Below are positions 1-12,049 of a stretch of DNA of 64,000 bases, piece after piece. Position 1 is the first letter of the stretch. Each line of letters opens with the position of its first letter. The translations under genes and the position numbers were made by a program. This DNA comes from Larix kaempferi (Eukaryota; Streptophyta; Pinopsida; Pinales; Pinaceae), in contig BSBM01000865.1 in NCBI GenBank assembly GCA_027924585.1, positions 3,348,001-3,412,000 of the forward strand, in the 5' to 3' direction. The notes under the pieces are model-generated. The model was not told where the DNA came from. It worked only from the letters and a program-made list of their open reading frames with translations, and made no database searches.

Positions 1-660
1 AAGCTCCACTTCATATGGTTGCCACATTTTCTATGGTGAGAGTAGGTGTTCCACCCTTTTCCTCACAACGTGTGCAAGATCCACTTTGGTTGTTGTGACA
101 TGTCCACTAAGAAACATAAGTGCCATGCACTTCGCCTCATGGAATGTACACGTATATGTAGTTATTGCACCCTTTACCTCTTACTTCTAGCTCATGGTTC
201 GATTATTTTATATTAATAATGAAACATTTTACATTTTAGTTTTGTTGCAATTCATTTTTAGTAATTATATTTCTCTCTTTCACAGTCTAGTTACTATTTA
301 CTAATGTTAGATAGATGTTTCATGCTCTTGTACCTTTATATTTTATGATTTTGATATTGTTAACTTTTCCAACAGCTAACCTTGCCATGTTTTTATAACA
401 TAATGATCTCTTACCTTAGTTTCAATTTCATGATCTTCTAGCTAGATTATGTTTATTCGCCTTCCCCAACATTCGATGCTTGTCATGCATAGTATTGTGT
501 TCATGTTACTTTCCTTTTATATGCAATGCTTGTTGTCATGTGCTCGTATTTGGCTCTTGTCATTACATCAAAGTAGGTCATTAGTGATAGTGAAATTAGT
601 CACCATAGTTTTAATGAAGATAGTCATTAAGGCCTTTGTCACAAAAAATTAATCGTCGCA
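1..660. repeat. Repeat family R, partial copy R1a
   Basis: This stretch is a diverged direct repeat of about 1700-2190 and of part of 8330-8520. All share the order GTCACATCTCC-like lead, a TTTTAGTAGTTA-type AT block, TTCATGCTCTTG, GCTAACCTTGCCA, TTCCCCAACATTC, and a closing run around GGCCTTTGTCAC. The copy is cut by the window start and passes directly into copy R1b. No frame of useful length is conserved between copies, so it looks non-coding. I do not recognise the family. It could be a non-autonomous element or an old tandem duplication. Confidence 0.6.
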
Positions 661-689
661 AAGTTGTCGTCATTTTTAGTTTGGTTATT

Positions 690-2990
690 TTTGTGATGGA
701 CGTATTTTCACCACCATCAATATGCTATAGTGACAACCATTGATTGTTGCTCCACCCATCATCAAAATCCACTTCTAGCCACAAGCCATCACCTTTGTCA
801 TAACCTCATTCCGTGGGAATATTCAATAATGATATCTAACTATCACAAAAAGGGAAGCCTAATGCAATCATCAACATCCATCTCCTTAAATAGATCGTGC
901 TTAAAACACAGGCTACAATCATAGCTAAACAAATTATAAATCAACAATCATAAATCGTTCTCATGTCTTTGAGAACAACCTAGCATACCTTAAATACAAT
1001 TAGCTACTTACATAAATAATTATTCACTACTATTTTTGAAATATTTTATACATCTGTATACAATAACCATTTTATATTAATGGGATGTTACTCGTGGTCA
1101 CCCCCACACAATGATAAAGAGTTATCAATAATGGGATGTTACTCTCGGTCATCCCCACACAATGATAAAGAGTGATCAATAAACATCTGTATATTAACTT
1201 TCAATAACAAACAAAGTTACAAAATCTCCACGCAATATTTAAAGTAAAGTGCATTCCAAATAATTCACTAGTTGGCTTTCACCCTTCAAAAATTCTAAAG
1301 TCATAAAAAAAAATGATGCACTTTAAAATGGCTTTTCCATAAAAAAATATGTAACGCAAATGGTTAGATAGCACTTTAAGCAATAGTCAAACTGTCGCCA
1401 TCAAAATTTGCACGGTTGGTTTGTTGTGATAAAGTGACACCTCAACAAGTTGCTTTCAAGCCAAATGTACTTTACCTTGATTGACCATAACATGTCACAA
1501 CAAGGAGTTGTCAATTGACCATAACGTGTCACAACTCCTTATGTCACAACAAAGAGTTGTCATTGGATTAGTTTTCTATTTTGTCACCCTTCTTTTCCTC
1601 CATTATTGCTTCAAGTGGGGGACTCACAGCCGATCTCTTGCTAACACATCCTAGAGAGCCATGATTATGTGGATCTCTCGCCCAATCTTACTTATCTCAT
1701 CTTGTCTTTGCTTTAAAAGTTGTCACATCTCCACGGGTGAAAGTTAGTGCCATGACCTTTGCTCTTTGAAAGTAAGTGACATTATGAATATATGTAGTTG
1801 TCACGCCTTTTACCATTATTTTATGTCAATAATTTAGTTGCTATTTTTTTTAGTAGTTAGAGTTTTATCTCTTTCAGAGCTTAATCACTAATTACTTAGA
1901 GTTAATAAACTTGTCATGCTCTTATAGCTTATTTATTTTCTAACTTTGATATTGTTAAATTCTATGGTGGCTAACATTGCCATCTTTTTATAATTTAATG
2001 ATCTCTAACCTTAATTTTAGTTTCATGATTTTGTATTCAGATGGTTTGTTCCCTTTCCTCAACATTCTTTGCTTGTTATGTATAACTGTATACAATGAGC
2101 TTGTGTGTGCTCTTGTTATACAAGAAATAAGGTCATTGGTGTTGCATCAAATTATTCATTTTAGCTTAAATTGTGACAATTAATAGGACCTTCTTCGCAC
2201 GTTGATGCCTTAACTAACCCCCAAGTTCCAAGACTTGTGGGTGTGGGTGTGGTTGGGGTGGGGTTTTTATTTTTTATTTTAACCTTTTACTTTACAGTTT
2301 ATGATAATGCTTCATTGAGAAGTTTTAAATGCATCTCCTTATGGGTCCTTCTTCAGGGTTATTAACTTTGTATCTGAATCGATCCTCAATGATGTTTCTC
2401 ATTTTTTGTTTTTAGATATAGCCTTAGAATCTTGCTTTTACCTTCCAAGTATTATGATGTCCATTGTTCATCGGACCTTTTTAAATTTTTAATCAAGCTC
2501 TCTTTTGAATATTCCTCAATGCACTCATCATGCCACCTTTTAAAATTCTAAGAGTGTTATCTTTTGCAAGTTCTTGATAGTCCACCAAGCAACCTTTACA
2601 GAAGCATTTTTCCTTCTTTTGAATATGCTCAATAGTTCATTGGGTGAGTTTCGATTTTTACCTTTTGAAGTCTCTTGATGGTCCATCGGGCCTTCTTTTG
2701 AAGTTTATCTTTCAAATGTCCTCGATAGTTCATTGGGGATCATTCCAAGATCATCTTTTGATTGGCCCTAACAACTCCATCGACTACTTCTCAAAGTTCT
2801 ATATTTCAATCTTGTTAGCCTTCCAGATGGTTCTATTGACCTCATCATCAATTTCAAGCTCTTTCATCTTTCAATATGCCTTAGTGGTTCATCAAGACTA
2901 TTTAAATTTTAGTATTTTGAATTGTTTTTTTTAACTCCCTACCAAGCCATTTCCAAAAAATGAATTATTATCATCTTTCAAAAGAACAAG
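690..2990. repeat. Repeat family R, long copy R1b
   Basis: This copy aligns by eye with 7195-9313 over nearly its whole length. Both begin with a CATTGATYGT...CATAATCAAAATCCAC block. Both then carry AAAGGGAAGCCTA, the CCCCACACAATGATAAAGAGT block, CTTTCACCCTTCAAA, CCCCCAAGTTCCAAGA and TGGGTCCTTCT. Both end at CTTTCAAAAGAAC, after which they differ. Many indels separate them, so the duplication is old. No transposase, RT or terminal repeat is visible. The family is unclassified. Confidence 0.65.
1081..1182. repeat. 51-bp tandem duplication inside repeat R1b
   Basis: Two adjacent copies of a unit starting TGGGATGTTACTC and containing CCCCACACAATGATAAAGAG, offset by 51 bp. The corresponding place in copy R2 (about 7645-7680) has a single unit, so the duplication is specific to R1b. 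Confidence 0.85.
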
Positions 2991-3560
2991 ATAATTAATC
3001 AAGATAATTAATCAAGGGTCTTTCAAAGATATTCTTTCAAAAACACCCAATAGTTCATCAAGGGTTTTGCAAAGATATTCTTTCAAAAACACTCAATAGT
3101 TGATCAAGGGGCTTTAATAGTTCATTAGGGTTGATATAAACATTCAAACGTCACATCTTTTAGAAAGGGCCCATGGTTCATTGGCCCCCCTCTCATATTT
3201 CGAATTTTCTTCTTCCAAAAGTATCCACCACATTGGCAGGCCCTTTTCAAGCTTTGAATTAGTATATCTTTTCAATGTTCCCAATAGATTGTAAGGAGAT
3301 TTCCAAATATCTAATTTCGATTGTGTTCAATAGTTCATCAAGGATTTTTGAAAGATAATATTTCAAATGTGCTTGATATTTCTTTGAGGAAATTTTAACA
3401 TTCAAATGGCTTATCTTTTATAATTCTCTAATGTAGTTCTCAAGCAATGTTCATATTTCAATCCCTACTTCTTTTGAAAACCCCTATGGATCATCAGAAT
3501 GTTCCTATGTTTCAAATGGTACATCTTTTGAATGTTACCAGTAGTGTATCGAGCCCAATT
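2430..3560. repeat. Degenerate minisatellite with an ATAGTTCATCAAGG-like core
   Basis: The core motif, roughly YTCAATAGTTCATCAAGG preceded by CTTTCAAA, recurs every 40-70 bases with many substitutions (for example near 2635, 2720, 2885, 3050, 3105, 3175 and 3335). The same motif series lies at about 8770-9290 in copy R2, so the array was part of the family before duplication. Unit length is irregular. The translated frames are low-complexity and not conserved, so I do not call a gene. Confidence 0.7.
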
Positions 3561-3564
3561 GCAA

Positions 3565-5559
3565 TCTAAAGGTGCACATTTATTGCACTATCCATGAAAT
3601 CCTTCAATGCTAATGTGAAAGATCTAACCCAATCTTGTTAAAACATTTCAAATGCATTCAAATACCCTGCGTTAAAGTTAAATTTTGTGGGTATAATCCC
3701 GTAGCCTATTAAAAGGATCATCAACAATCAAATGAGGTAGTATTTACAAAAATTTGTTGGAAGCAATAAGTGTTTGGAAGCATTTGGAGCTACAGATTTA
3801 TCAAATCGTATTGAACGGTCAAAGAAACATAATTTTTGAACTATTAGATCTCCCTTTACTCAGACCACCTTACCTTTCATTGAATATTCCAAGTAGGATT
3901 GCAATCTCGCTCTTTTATTCTCATGTGTTACTTTTCACATCATTAACACGTCTTTCGAATTCAAATTTTTTGTCACATTAAATGGTAGATAAATTGAGAC
4001 TATGCCTAAGTGATGTATCCCTCAAATGATAGTATCTTATCTCCTCATTTAGTGACTACCCTCCCAACACATTGATTTGTTCAATTAAATTTGAATGTAT
4101 TTGATCTATAAGGGTTTTGCCCTATCCTTAAAATCTCATTTGATTGGATTCCTACTTTTACCAACATTTGAACCTCCAAATTGCATAATAAAAGTATAAC
4201 AACAAACTCTCCAATTTCTATTTACTTTCAAACGATAAGTTGTGTTTCTAGGACCAGGTTGTTTGTTCAATCATGTATTGTCCATATCCTAGTTTGAATT
4301 ATTTTGAAGTTTCAAGGTGTAAGTTCAATAATATTAACCTTTGAAACTATTCAACCTTTGAAAGAAATTTCCACTAAAATATGTGTGCAACCATGTTCAA
4401 AGTTTTGATTGTAGTCTTCATGAGCCTAGACCAAGTCATATATCCCTATGAAAAATCTTCTACCCAAAGGATTAAAATCACTTTCGATTTTATTGACTTG
4501 TCCATCTCAAAGAATATTGCTTGTTTCCTAACCTCCTTGATGCACTTTATTGTTAAAATGGGTTACTTGGATATCCTTCTACATAGAATCTAAAAAGTCA
4601 AAATCAAAGCCCGAGCATAAGGAAGCTAAGACATAAAACACATCTATGGAAGTTGAACATAGGAAACTCAAGACGACAATCTATGTTGATGGATTTCTGC
4701 AACAAGGTTAACAAAATCCTAATCTAAGGGCTACAAACTTAGACAACATACAATATTAGTATGATGAAAGAAAATGATTGAATCTAGCAAAGGTAAAGAG
4801 ATCAATACATGTTAAACCACTCATAAACCATACATAAATGAGACATTTCAACATATAAAGAATGGTTTCACCTTTGCTATATACCAATGAATGTAGGCTT
4901 ACATTGTATACACATTTGGAGTAGTTTGAAGATGATAGGATGGTCTCCAAGGTTCTCTGTCAAGTGGGTCCTTTGCTCCTTTGAATTCTCTTGATTCCTT
5001 ACTTTGGTACATGCATGATGGATGAGATAAATAGGAAGGAGTGGCCTTCTTAATTTCTCATGGAAAGGGCAGCATAAATCTGTTCAATGATGGAGGATGG
5101 AATGGAAGAGAAAGGATGATGAAATGAATGAATAGAGATGAATAATGTGACTTCTTATGGTTTCTTATGGAATTGTTGAGTTGAAACCTTGAAAATTCCT
5201 CTCCTTTTTTAGTTCAATTAGGGAGAAAAGCTTGATTTTTGTGGATTTTTGGTTATCCTTGGATTTTTATCTTGAAACTGGTGATTTTGGGTTTTCCAGT
5301 GCTTTGTGTTGACTGTCAAAAGCCATGATTTTTGGAGGAAAAGAAAATCATGGGAAAAAGGGGTAGCACACTTAATGACCCTTCTTTTGCATTGGGAGCA
5401 CCCTTAATGGCCTAATATCTATGCTGGGTCAGCTCTATTACTTCACTGAAAAACTACGTTGGCATCAGGAGGTCTTGTTTTGGGAGGAGGAGGTCTCCCA
5501 ATGGCCAATTTGTTGGGAGGATTTCCGATTTGACTAGGGGATAGGAAAATGGATGCACT
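3565..5559. other. No recognisable gene; AT-rich intergenic DNA
   Basis: Only short unconserved frames (at most about 75 codons) are present. I see no domain motif, LTR pair or RNA gene. Around 4960-5560 the base composition becomes more mixed and resembles an LTR or retroelement leader, but no partner copy or primer site is visible. Confidence 0.5.
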
Positions 5560-5882
5560 GATTATGATGGGTTATACATATGATATGGTGTATTATCATG
5601 GTAAATATCTCTTATTGCAAAAGGGAGCTGAAGGAACTAAAGTTCCCACTAATAGAATAGTAAATACAAGTAACGTAGAAATGCCATGTAAGGCAAGTAA
5701 ATAATGTAAAGTAGAATAGATGCAAGATGTAAGATGATTTACAAGAGTTAATGTCGGGTATTTTATACCCTACGTGGGAAGGGAGGTGACTTTTCAAGTC
5801 ACCTCTTGAGCAATTAATTAATTACCCTAATTAACCTACTTAGTATTAAATGTTAATATTTATAACATTTATATTTGTTACA
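5560..5882 (-). mobile_element. LTR of a minus-strand gypsy-like element (element G0)
   Basis: On the minus strand a purine tract (AAGGGGAAGGCAA, next to 5883) is followed at 5882 by TGTAACA, the expected start of a 3' LTR. The LTR carries a clear TATA box about 115 bases in. The other end is not sharp and I place it near 5560 only by loss of LTR-like features. No second LTR copy was found in the window, so the type rests on the adjoining coding end. Confidence 0.5.
5761..5767 (-). promoter_or_regulatory. TATA box of the G0 LTR
   Basis: On the minus strand the sequence reads GGGTATAAAATACCC, a palindromic context around a consensus TATAAAA. Its position inside the LTR fits a U3 promoter. No transcript evidence is available. 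Confidence 0.5.
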
Positions 5883-6062
5883 TTGCCTTCCCCTTAAGGG
5901 AAGCTTTGTCCTCAAAGCTGTATTGACAACAATGTCTGAATTCCCTTGAACTATCGTCTCAGGATCCTTTCCTTTTTGTATTTGCGACACTTGATGAAAT
6001 GAGACAATACGAGTTACGGATTCCCAAGGAGAATTGTCGCATCGTATCTGCTGTGGTCCATC
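5883..6062 (-). pseudogene. 3' end of a gypsy-type pol gene (G0)
   Basis: Read on the minus strand, one frame gives a segment ending LRTKLPLRGRQC just before the LTR. Plant gypsy polyproteins often end with an R-T-K-L-P-like tail next to the polypurine tract. A second frame carries the preceding residues, so at least one frameshift is present. Only about 60 codons are recognisable. No catalytic motif is retained, and the assignment depends on the tail and its position beside the LTR. Confidence 0.4.
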
Positions 6063-7190
6063 TCAGATCTATTTTTATTGGAGCTCTGAGATCATTTTGT
6101 CGGATGGGTTGTTTCAATTGTTGCTAAGTATGTCGATATTTTTGCTTGTCAACATAATTCTTTTGACTAATAACAATCTATACAAATAACTTCAATTATG
6201 TATGATTGCAACATTCCCCTCAATAGGGGGATTTGTTTTGAATATTCAAAGAGGAAACATGGATCACCTTACTAGTTAGTAGCTAACCAAATAAAGGAAG
6301 GGGAGAAAGATGCAGATGCATACGCAAACATCTGAATATATCACATACACAATGTGGTTACCAAGTTTGCTATTTTCCCTTGTCCATAAATGATAAAATG
6401 GATCATATATCAAATTAACCTTGAGAAAAAACAATAATCAATGACGAGCAACGAAAAATTACATCCTTTCAAGCTAGTAGCTTGGAAGCTTACTACAAGT
6501 TCTCAAGAGTGGAAGTTTGAATCCCCCCTACATGGGTAGAGGAACCGTGCTTAAACCTTTTCCAAGAATGGGATAGAATTGGAGTATATCTAAGCCACAT
6601 GCTCAAGTTCACTGCCCAGATATATGGTAGCTTAAATATATGAGGAAATATAAAAGGTTATGTAATTTCCACGGATATGTGAGGCAATATCCATAGTTTT
6701 TTATGGTGAGAACACCACTATGGTGGATGATGGGTTGATGATTTGATTGTGGAAATCAATATTGGTGATATTATCTATTAAGAAATTAAAAAGGGATTAA
6801 GGGACATGCTCTAGGGTTTAATGCAACTGTTGAGTGCTAACAAACAATTGGTTAAACAAGGAAATAACTAGTTGGTGGTGAATGGACTGTATTGGCCCGA
6901 TGTGCTCACATGTAGAGGTCAAGACTTCTTTTGGAGTGAAATTTCCAAGTGTGCCTATGTGCATTGAATTCATTGGTGGCATATCTAAGTATTGAGTTGG
7001 ATGAGATGCATCAAAATCTATATAAAATATGAGCATAAGGATGTGCTGGTACGTGTCTATTTATTCTATGCACCAATATCAAATCATGCTTCTTCTAAAT
7101 TGCACTCATGCCCAATTTTGGATGATCCTTTATCGATCAAAGCAGTAAATAATTTAGTGTTGGAGTGTTGTGCATGATTCCTATATGGGA
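6063..7190. other. Unassigned DNA with a possible tRNA-derived SINE trace
   Basis: No gene is supported. Near 6205-6220 the minus strand reads TTGAGGGGAATGTTGCA, which looks like a polypurine tract joined to an LTR start, but no partner LTR is seen. At about 6466-6530 a GCTAGTAGCTTGG segment followed about 40 bases later by GTGGAAGTTTGAATCC resembles degenerate Pol III A and B boxes. Both readings are weak. Confidence 0.3.
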
Positions 7191-7194
7191 AGAG

Positions 7195-9313
7195 TTTTTC
7201 CACCATTGGTACACTACAATGATATCCATTGATCGTCACCCCAACCATAATCAAAATCCACATTTAGCCACTTGTCATGACCATTGACATAGCCTCTTCA
7301 TGTTGGGAATATTTGACAAGGTATCTAATCCTCATAAAGGGAAGCCTATGGAAATCATCTTCGACCATCTCCATAAGTAGATTGCACTCGGAACACACAA
7401 CAATGAACTCATATTATATCTAAGCAAATCCTAAATCAATAATCAAAACAATTCCCATATATACATTTCTTTAAAAACACTCTAACATGTCTAAAAATAA
7501 TAATTACTTACATATATTTTATTCATTACTATTATTTAAATATTTTATATGTCTACATACCATTAACATTTATAATCATTCACTACTATTTTTTAAATAT
7601 TTCATATGTCTATATACAATCAACATTTTATGTTAATGAAGTCGGAGTCATGGTCACCCCCACACAATGATAAAGAGTTACCACCGAACATCTTTGTAAT
7701 TTAAAAAAAAACAATGAGATACAAAATCTCCACGTAATATTTGAAGTATCCAAATAATTCACACGTAGGTTTTCACCCTTCAAATCCTATAAAGTCACAA
7801 AATATAATTTTTTTGGGATGTTGTAAAATGCCTTTTCCATTAAAAAATGGGTGATGCAAAGAGTTAGCATGCCACTTTAAGAAATGGTCAAACTCTCAGC
7901 CATCAAAATATCCATAGGTGATTGGTTGTAATAAAGTGACATCTTAGCAAGTTGCTTTCAACCCAAAGTACTTAACCTTAATTGACCTCAACATCTCACA
8001 ACAACAGTGATTGGTTTAGTTTTTATTGTGTTTGTTTTTTTCCTCCATTGTCGTTTTTATTATGTTTGCATTTTTTCATCCATGGCCTTTGATTCGTTTG
8101 ATTATTGATTTCCATAGGACTATTGCTTCAAGTGAGGTCCTCACATCAGGGATTTGGTTCATGGTAATGATCGATCACATTTTTCCATTATGTCATCTTT
8201 CTAGTGTAATGATCATGGCCAACAGAGCCACGAATTTATGGATCTCTTGCTTAGTCTTTCTATTATCACTCTTGCTGCTCTTGTCTCATCTTTGTTTTTG
8301 TCATGTTTTTGTGTCTCTACCTCCTTTCCTTCATATGGAATGGATGTTGCTTGCTCCTCTTTATAACGCTGGGGCATGTGCCCCCTCTATCTCCTTTTGT
8401 ATACAATGCTTGCTATTAAGAGCTTGCAAGTGTTTTGGTCACTATAACAAATATGGTTATTTATGATGCATCGAATTAGTCATCGTAGCTTCAATGGTGA
8501 CATTCAACAAGGCCTTCGTTGCACGTTGAGGCCTCAACTAACCCCCAAGTTCCAAGATGGGGGACTTTTTCATTTTTCATTTTAGCCTTTTAATTGACAT
8601 TTCATGATGATGCTCAATTGAGAAGTTTTAAATGCATCTCCTTATGGGTCCTTCTCTGGGCACATTAACTTTGTATCTAAATTGATGTTTGGTGATGTTT
8701 CTCATTTTTTATTTTGAGACAGAGAATTCCTTTATGATTAATTATAGCCTTAGAATCCATCTTCTACCTTGGAAGTATTATGTTGTCCATTGTTCATCAG
8801 GCCTCTTTTATATTTTAATCAAGCTCTCTTTCAAATGTTCCTTGATGCACTCATCAAGCCACCTTTTAAAATTTCAAACATGTTATCTTTTGAAAGCCTC
8901 CAACAATTCATTGAGCAATCTTCAGAAAATAATTTTTCCTTCTTTCTAATCCACTTGATAGTCCAATTGGTGCTTTTGGAATCTTACCTTTTGAAGTCTC
9001 TCAATGACCCATCAAGGCTCCTTTTGAAGTTTATCTTTCAAAAGCCCCTGATAGTTCATCAAGGGTCATTCCAAGATCATCTCATGATTCGCCCTGATAG
9101 TTCTTCGATCACTTATCAAATTTCTACGTTTCAATCTTGCCATCCTCTCTAATGGTTTGATTTACCTCATCATAACTTTCAGACTCTTTCACTTTTCAAG
9201 ATGTCCTAATGGTTCATCAAGACCATTTAAAAGTTTCATCCTTTGAATTGTTTTTGTTGACTTACCATTGGGCCATTCCTAAAAAAGGAATTCTTATCAT
9301 CTTTCAAAAGAAC
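7195..9313. repeat. Repeat family R, copy R2
   Basis: Diverged copy of 690-2990 (see R1b), in the same orientation, with landmarks in the same order. It contains the second degenerate minisatellite at about 8770-9290. An open stretch at 8026-8466 (146 codons, hydrophobic) is not conserved in R1b, so I do not treat it as a gene. The copy stops at CTTTCAAAAGAAC, immediately before the G1 LTR. Confidence 0.65.
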
Positions 9314-9322
9314 CTAACAATT

Positions 9323-10030
9323 TGTTGGCACGTTTGTTTTGGTAACCTAGTTGCGGAGATAAGTAGGAAATCAAAGCAAAAAATGTTTCGAGAAGGGGAC
9401 ACAGAGGAAGATAAGATGGATAGTTAATGTGCCCATAGAAACAACTTAGTGTTGGAAACAACCTTGACACGGTAAAAATTAACCACCCAAGCATTATAAA
9501 AATGGGAGAGGAGCCAAGAAACGTGGTTTGCATTAGAGCTGGTTGGCTATAAGGATAGCCTAGTTTTGTAACTAAGGGTGATGAGGACAAGTTGGGATAA
9601 GTTGTCTGATGTAATGGGTGGGATCTGGGAACCAAACGAATGGTTGCGAGACACATATGTCTTTGGATTGTAATCTATATATTATGTTATGTTTTGATTA
9701 CTGGGAATGGGAAGTTTTGGTACCCCATCAAAATTTCATGTTGGATATGTGTGTGTGATTGAGTCTATTTGTATTTTCTTTTTACTTGCAATGCACGATC
9801 AATAGAAGAAGACTGTTTAGTTTTTCTTTTGTTGCACAACATAATAACTTTTTAAAGTGAACCCTAGGAAATATCCCTTCTCTTACTTATTATTTCCCTC
9901 ATCTTTCATTGGTCCTAGCAGCGCTTCAGGTGAGACATTCCTTTCCTTGGAGAAGAATGAAAATGTCTGCACATCTAGACTACAACGGTCCTTTGTTGGC
10001 CCTTGTGTAGAACCCTGGTCTCTAATGTTT
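9323..10030 (+). mobile_element. Probable 5' LTR of G1
   Basis: The stretch starts with TGTTGGCA after repeat R2 ends. It contains a TATA box at 9495 followed by a G-rich start region, and stops before a degenerate primer site. No second copy exists in the window, so both ends are inferred. Frames on either strand in this stretch (such as 9297-9656 minus) are not treated as genes. Confidence 0.45.
9495..9502 (+). promoter_or_regulatory. TATA box of the G1 LTR
   Basis: TATAAAAA lies in GCATTATAAAAATGGGAGAG, about 170 bases into the presumed LTR. This is a typical U3/R promoter setting. Confidence 0.45.
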
Positions 10031-10062
10031 TTGCGCCAACAAATGGTTTTGTTGCTAGGATC
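10030..10062 (+). other. Degenerate primer-binding-site region of G1
   Basis: TTTGCGCCAACAAATGG followed by TTGTTGCTAGGATCTG resembles the TTTGGCGCCAAC...TTGCTGGGGATC leader found after 5' LTRs of many plant gypsy elements. One base of the usual GGCGCC core is missing. It lies 30-60 bases before the first gag ATG at 10092, which supports the reading. Confidence 0.35.
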
Positions 10063-10091
10063 TGTTTCTGAATAGGGAGATAGTAGGTGCA

Positions 10092-11960
10092 TGGACGGGA
10101 GGATCTATAAGTTTCAAATTCAAGACTAGTGGGATAAGAGGTTTGAAGACTTTGTGCTACAAGAAGCCCTATTGATAAAAGGGAACCCCTCAAGATACAT
10201 AGAGTTTATATTGTATGACACACCATCATGGGATCGATATGAAATATTTTGGTGTGAGTTCCCGATGAAATTGTATAAGTGGACAAAATGAATTGTGGAA
10301 TCCATTGAGTATAAAAATTGGTGCCAGAAAGCTATCAATTGGATCCCTCAAGACCTAGCTGTATTGCATATGTTAGATCATCAACTTACGAGAGCTATAT
10401 ATTTTTGTGTAGACAACACAATTAATAGACATATAGTATATTTTTCCATAGAGAATCACCAATCCTTCTAAAAATTTGAAACTAACTTTAAGTGAAATGC
10501 TCGTGGGAGATTGATCAAATAAATTTTGTTGCGGATCAAAGTTTGGATGGTAGAGAAGAGTTTTTTTTCTCCATTTAATTAGATCTCGATGGTGATGTAC
10601 ACATTTGTCCCATGGGGAGTGGCTGGAAACAATGTTGACGAGTTGTATAAGTTGATAAGGAATTCAAATGACAATGGGGGACAACTCTAAAGACCAAGCA
10701 TATGCTGATCGAGTAGCAAGGAGGTCAATTATTTGAGAGCAATGGTGGAAGAAACATATGAGACAAGGAAAGAGGAAGAGTGAGGAATTGTGGAAGGAGA
10801 TGTTTGGTGCATGAGGAGATGAAGAGATGATGACTGAATTATAAAATGTAATGAAACGTGAAGATCTATCCAACTCCTTGTTGAATGGAAAAGGGATAAT
10901 GGTAGAAGATGGTCCTAGTATGGGAGACTGGGGTGGATATGGATGCACGGAAACACAAGGTGGAACCAATAGCATGAGTACTGGAGATGTTGAAATAGAG
11001 ACCGATGATGCATAGATGATTTGGAGGGATGTCGTGGATCCGCCTGAGTGGAATGAAGATGGAAGCAACCAAGAAGCTACACCCCCTATAGTCAAGGAAG
11101 AAAGATCAGAGAACCAAAACATTAGGCTAGTGTCTACCACTCCCCATGCATTCATAAATCATACAATACTCTCTTTTTGTAGATGTTATACTTTGTATTT
11201 TTCATGGTACAATCATTATCCTAGTAGTAGTAGTCAATATATGGATATAGTCAAAGGAGGAAGTAGTAGTGGATTTCATTCTAGTACAATGTTAACTGAT
11301 TCTTAGAATAATAGTAGTTCAAGGATTCAAACCCAAACATAGACTCAAACATGATTTCACAACCTGATCCTAGAGGAAATGTGTTGATAGGATCTCTAAT
11401 GACCATAATGGTTGGAATGCACGAGGGTTATTCCATGCAGTACCCATATTTTTTGGGTAAGGGAGCTAAATAAGATGTAGAAAAACATTGCTTCTTGTGT
11501 GAATCCATCTAGAGATCCAAGGAAGTCCCATATGCATACAAACTAATTGAGTTTTAGACTACATTGTGGGAATGAGCACTACAGTGGTACATGAAATTTG
11601 TAGCTATTTTCCCTTCCAATGTAGTACCTTTTCATTTGGTGGAGGTGAAGCAATTGTTTATTGATGAATTCCAATTGCCAAAATTGGAACAATAATGGAT
11701 TGAAGAGCCAAAAGAAATATGAAAATATGAAGGAGAACCATGATGGAAATATGCTTAGAGATTTAGGGATATGATGAATAGGTTGTCTTTTCATATTCAT
11801 GATTTGCATCACAAAGAGTGATTTATTCAAGGGTTTCTATCGTTAACTCAGGTACCTCTATCCGAATAGACCATTGACACCCCTGGAAATGCATTGGAGC
11901 AAGCTATTAATATTTAAGCCTTGGATAAGAACCCATGAAGCAGTTGAGCCTCTAGATATG
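10092..11960 (+). pseudogene. G1 gag, N-terminal and capsid regions
   Basis: A frame from ATG 10092 (MDGRIYKFQIQD, then a stop) continues coding-like to about 10350. Another block opens at 10674 (MGDNSKDQAYADRVARRS). The capsid-like block at about 11430-11930 has the hallmark series KHWFLCESIW, WYMKFVAI, VVPFHLVEVKQLF and FRDMMNRLSF, which match the plant retrotransposon gag (capsid) domain. The frame is interrupted by many TAG/TAA codons and shifts. Gag would form the virus-like particle. The copy cannot be translated as a whole. Confidence 0.7.
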
Positions 11961-12049
11961 TAGTCAGACCTAACTTATCGCAAGTAGAGAACCATATAGC
12001 TTTCTTAACTAAGAAAATCTAGATATTGACTATCCCCAAGGTAGGTAGA

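Noticed and set aside
8026-8466. 146-codon hydrophobic frame, possible membrane protein
   Set aside because: It lies in repeat copy R2 and is not open in the homologous part of R1b. Composition is that of T-rich repeat DNA.
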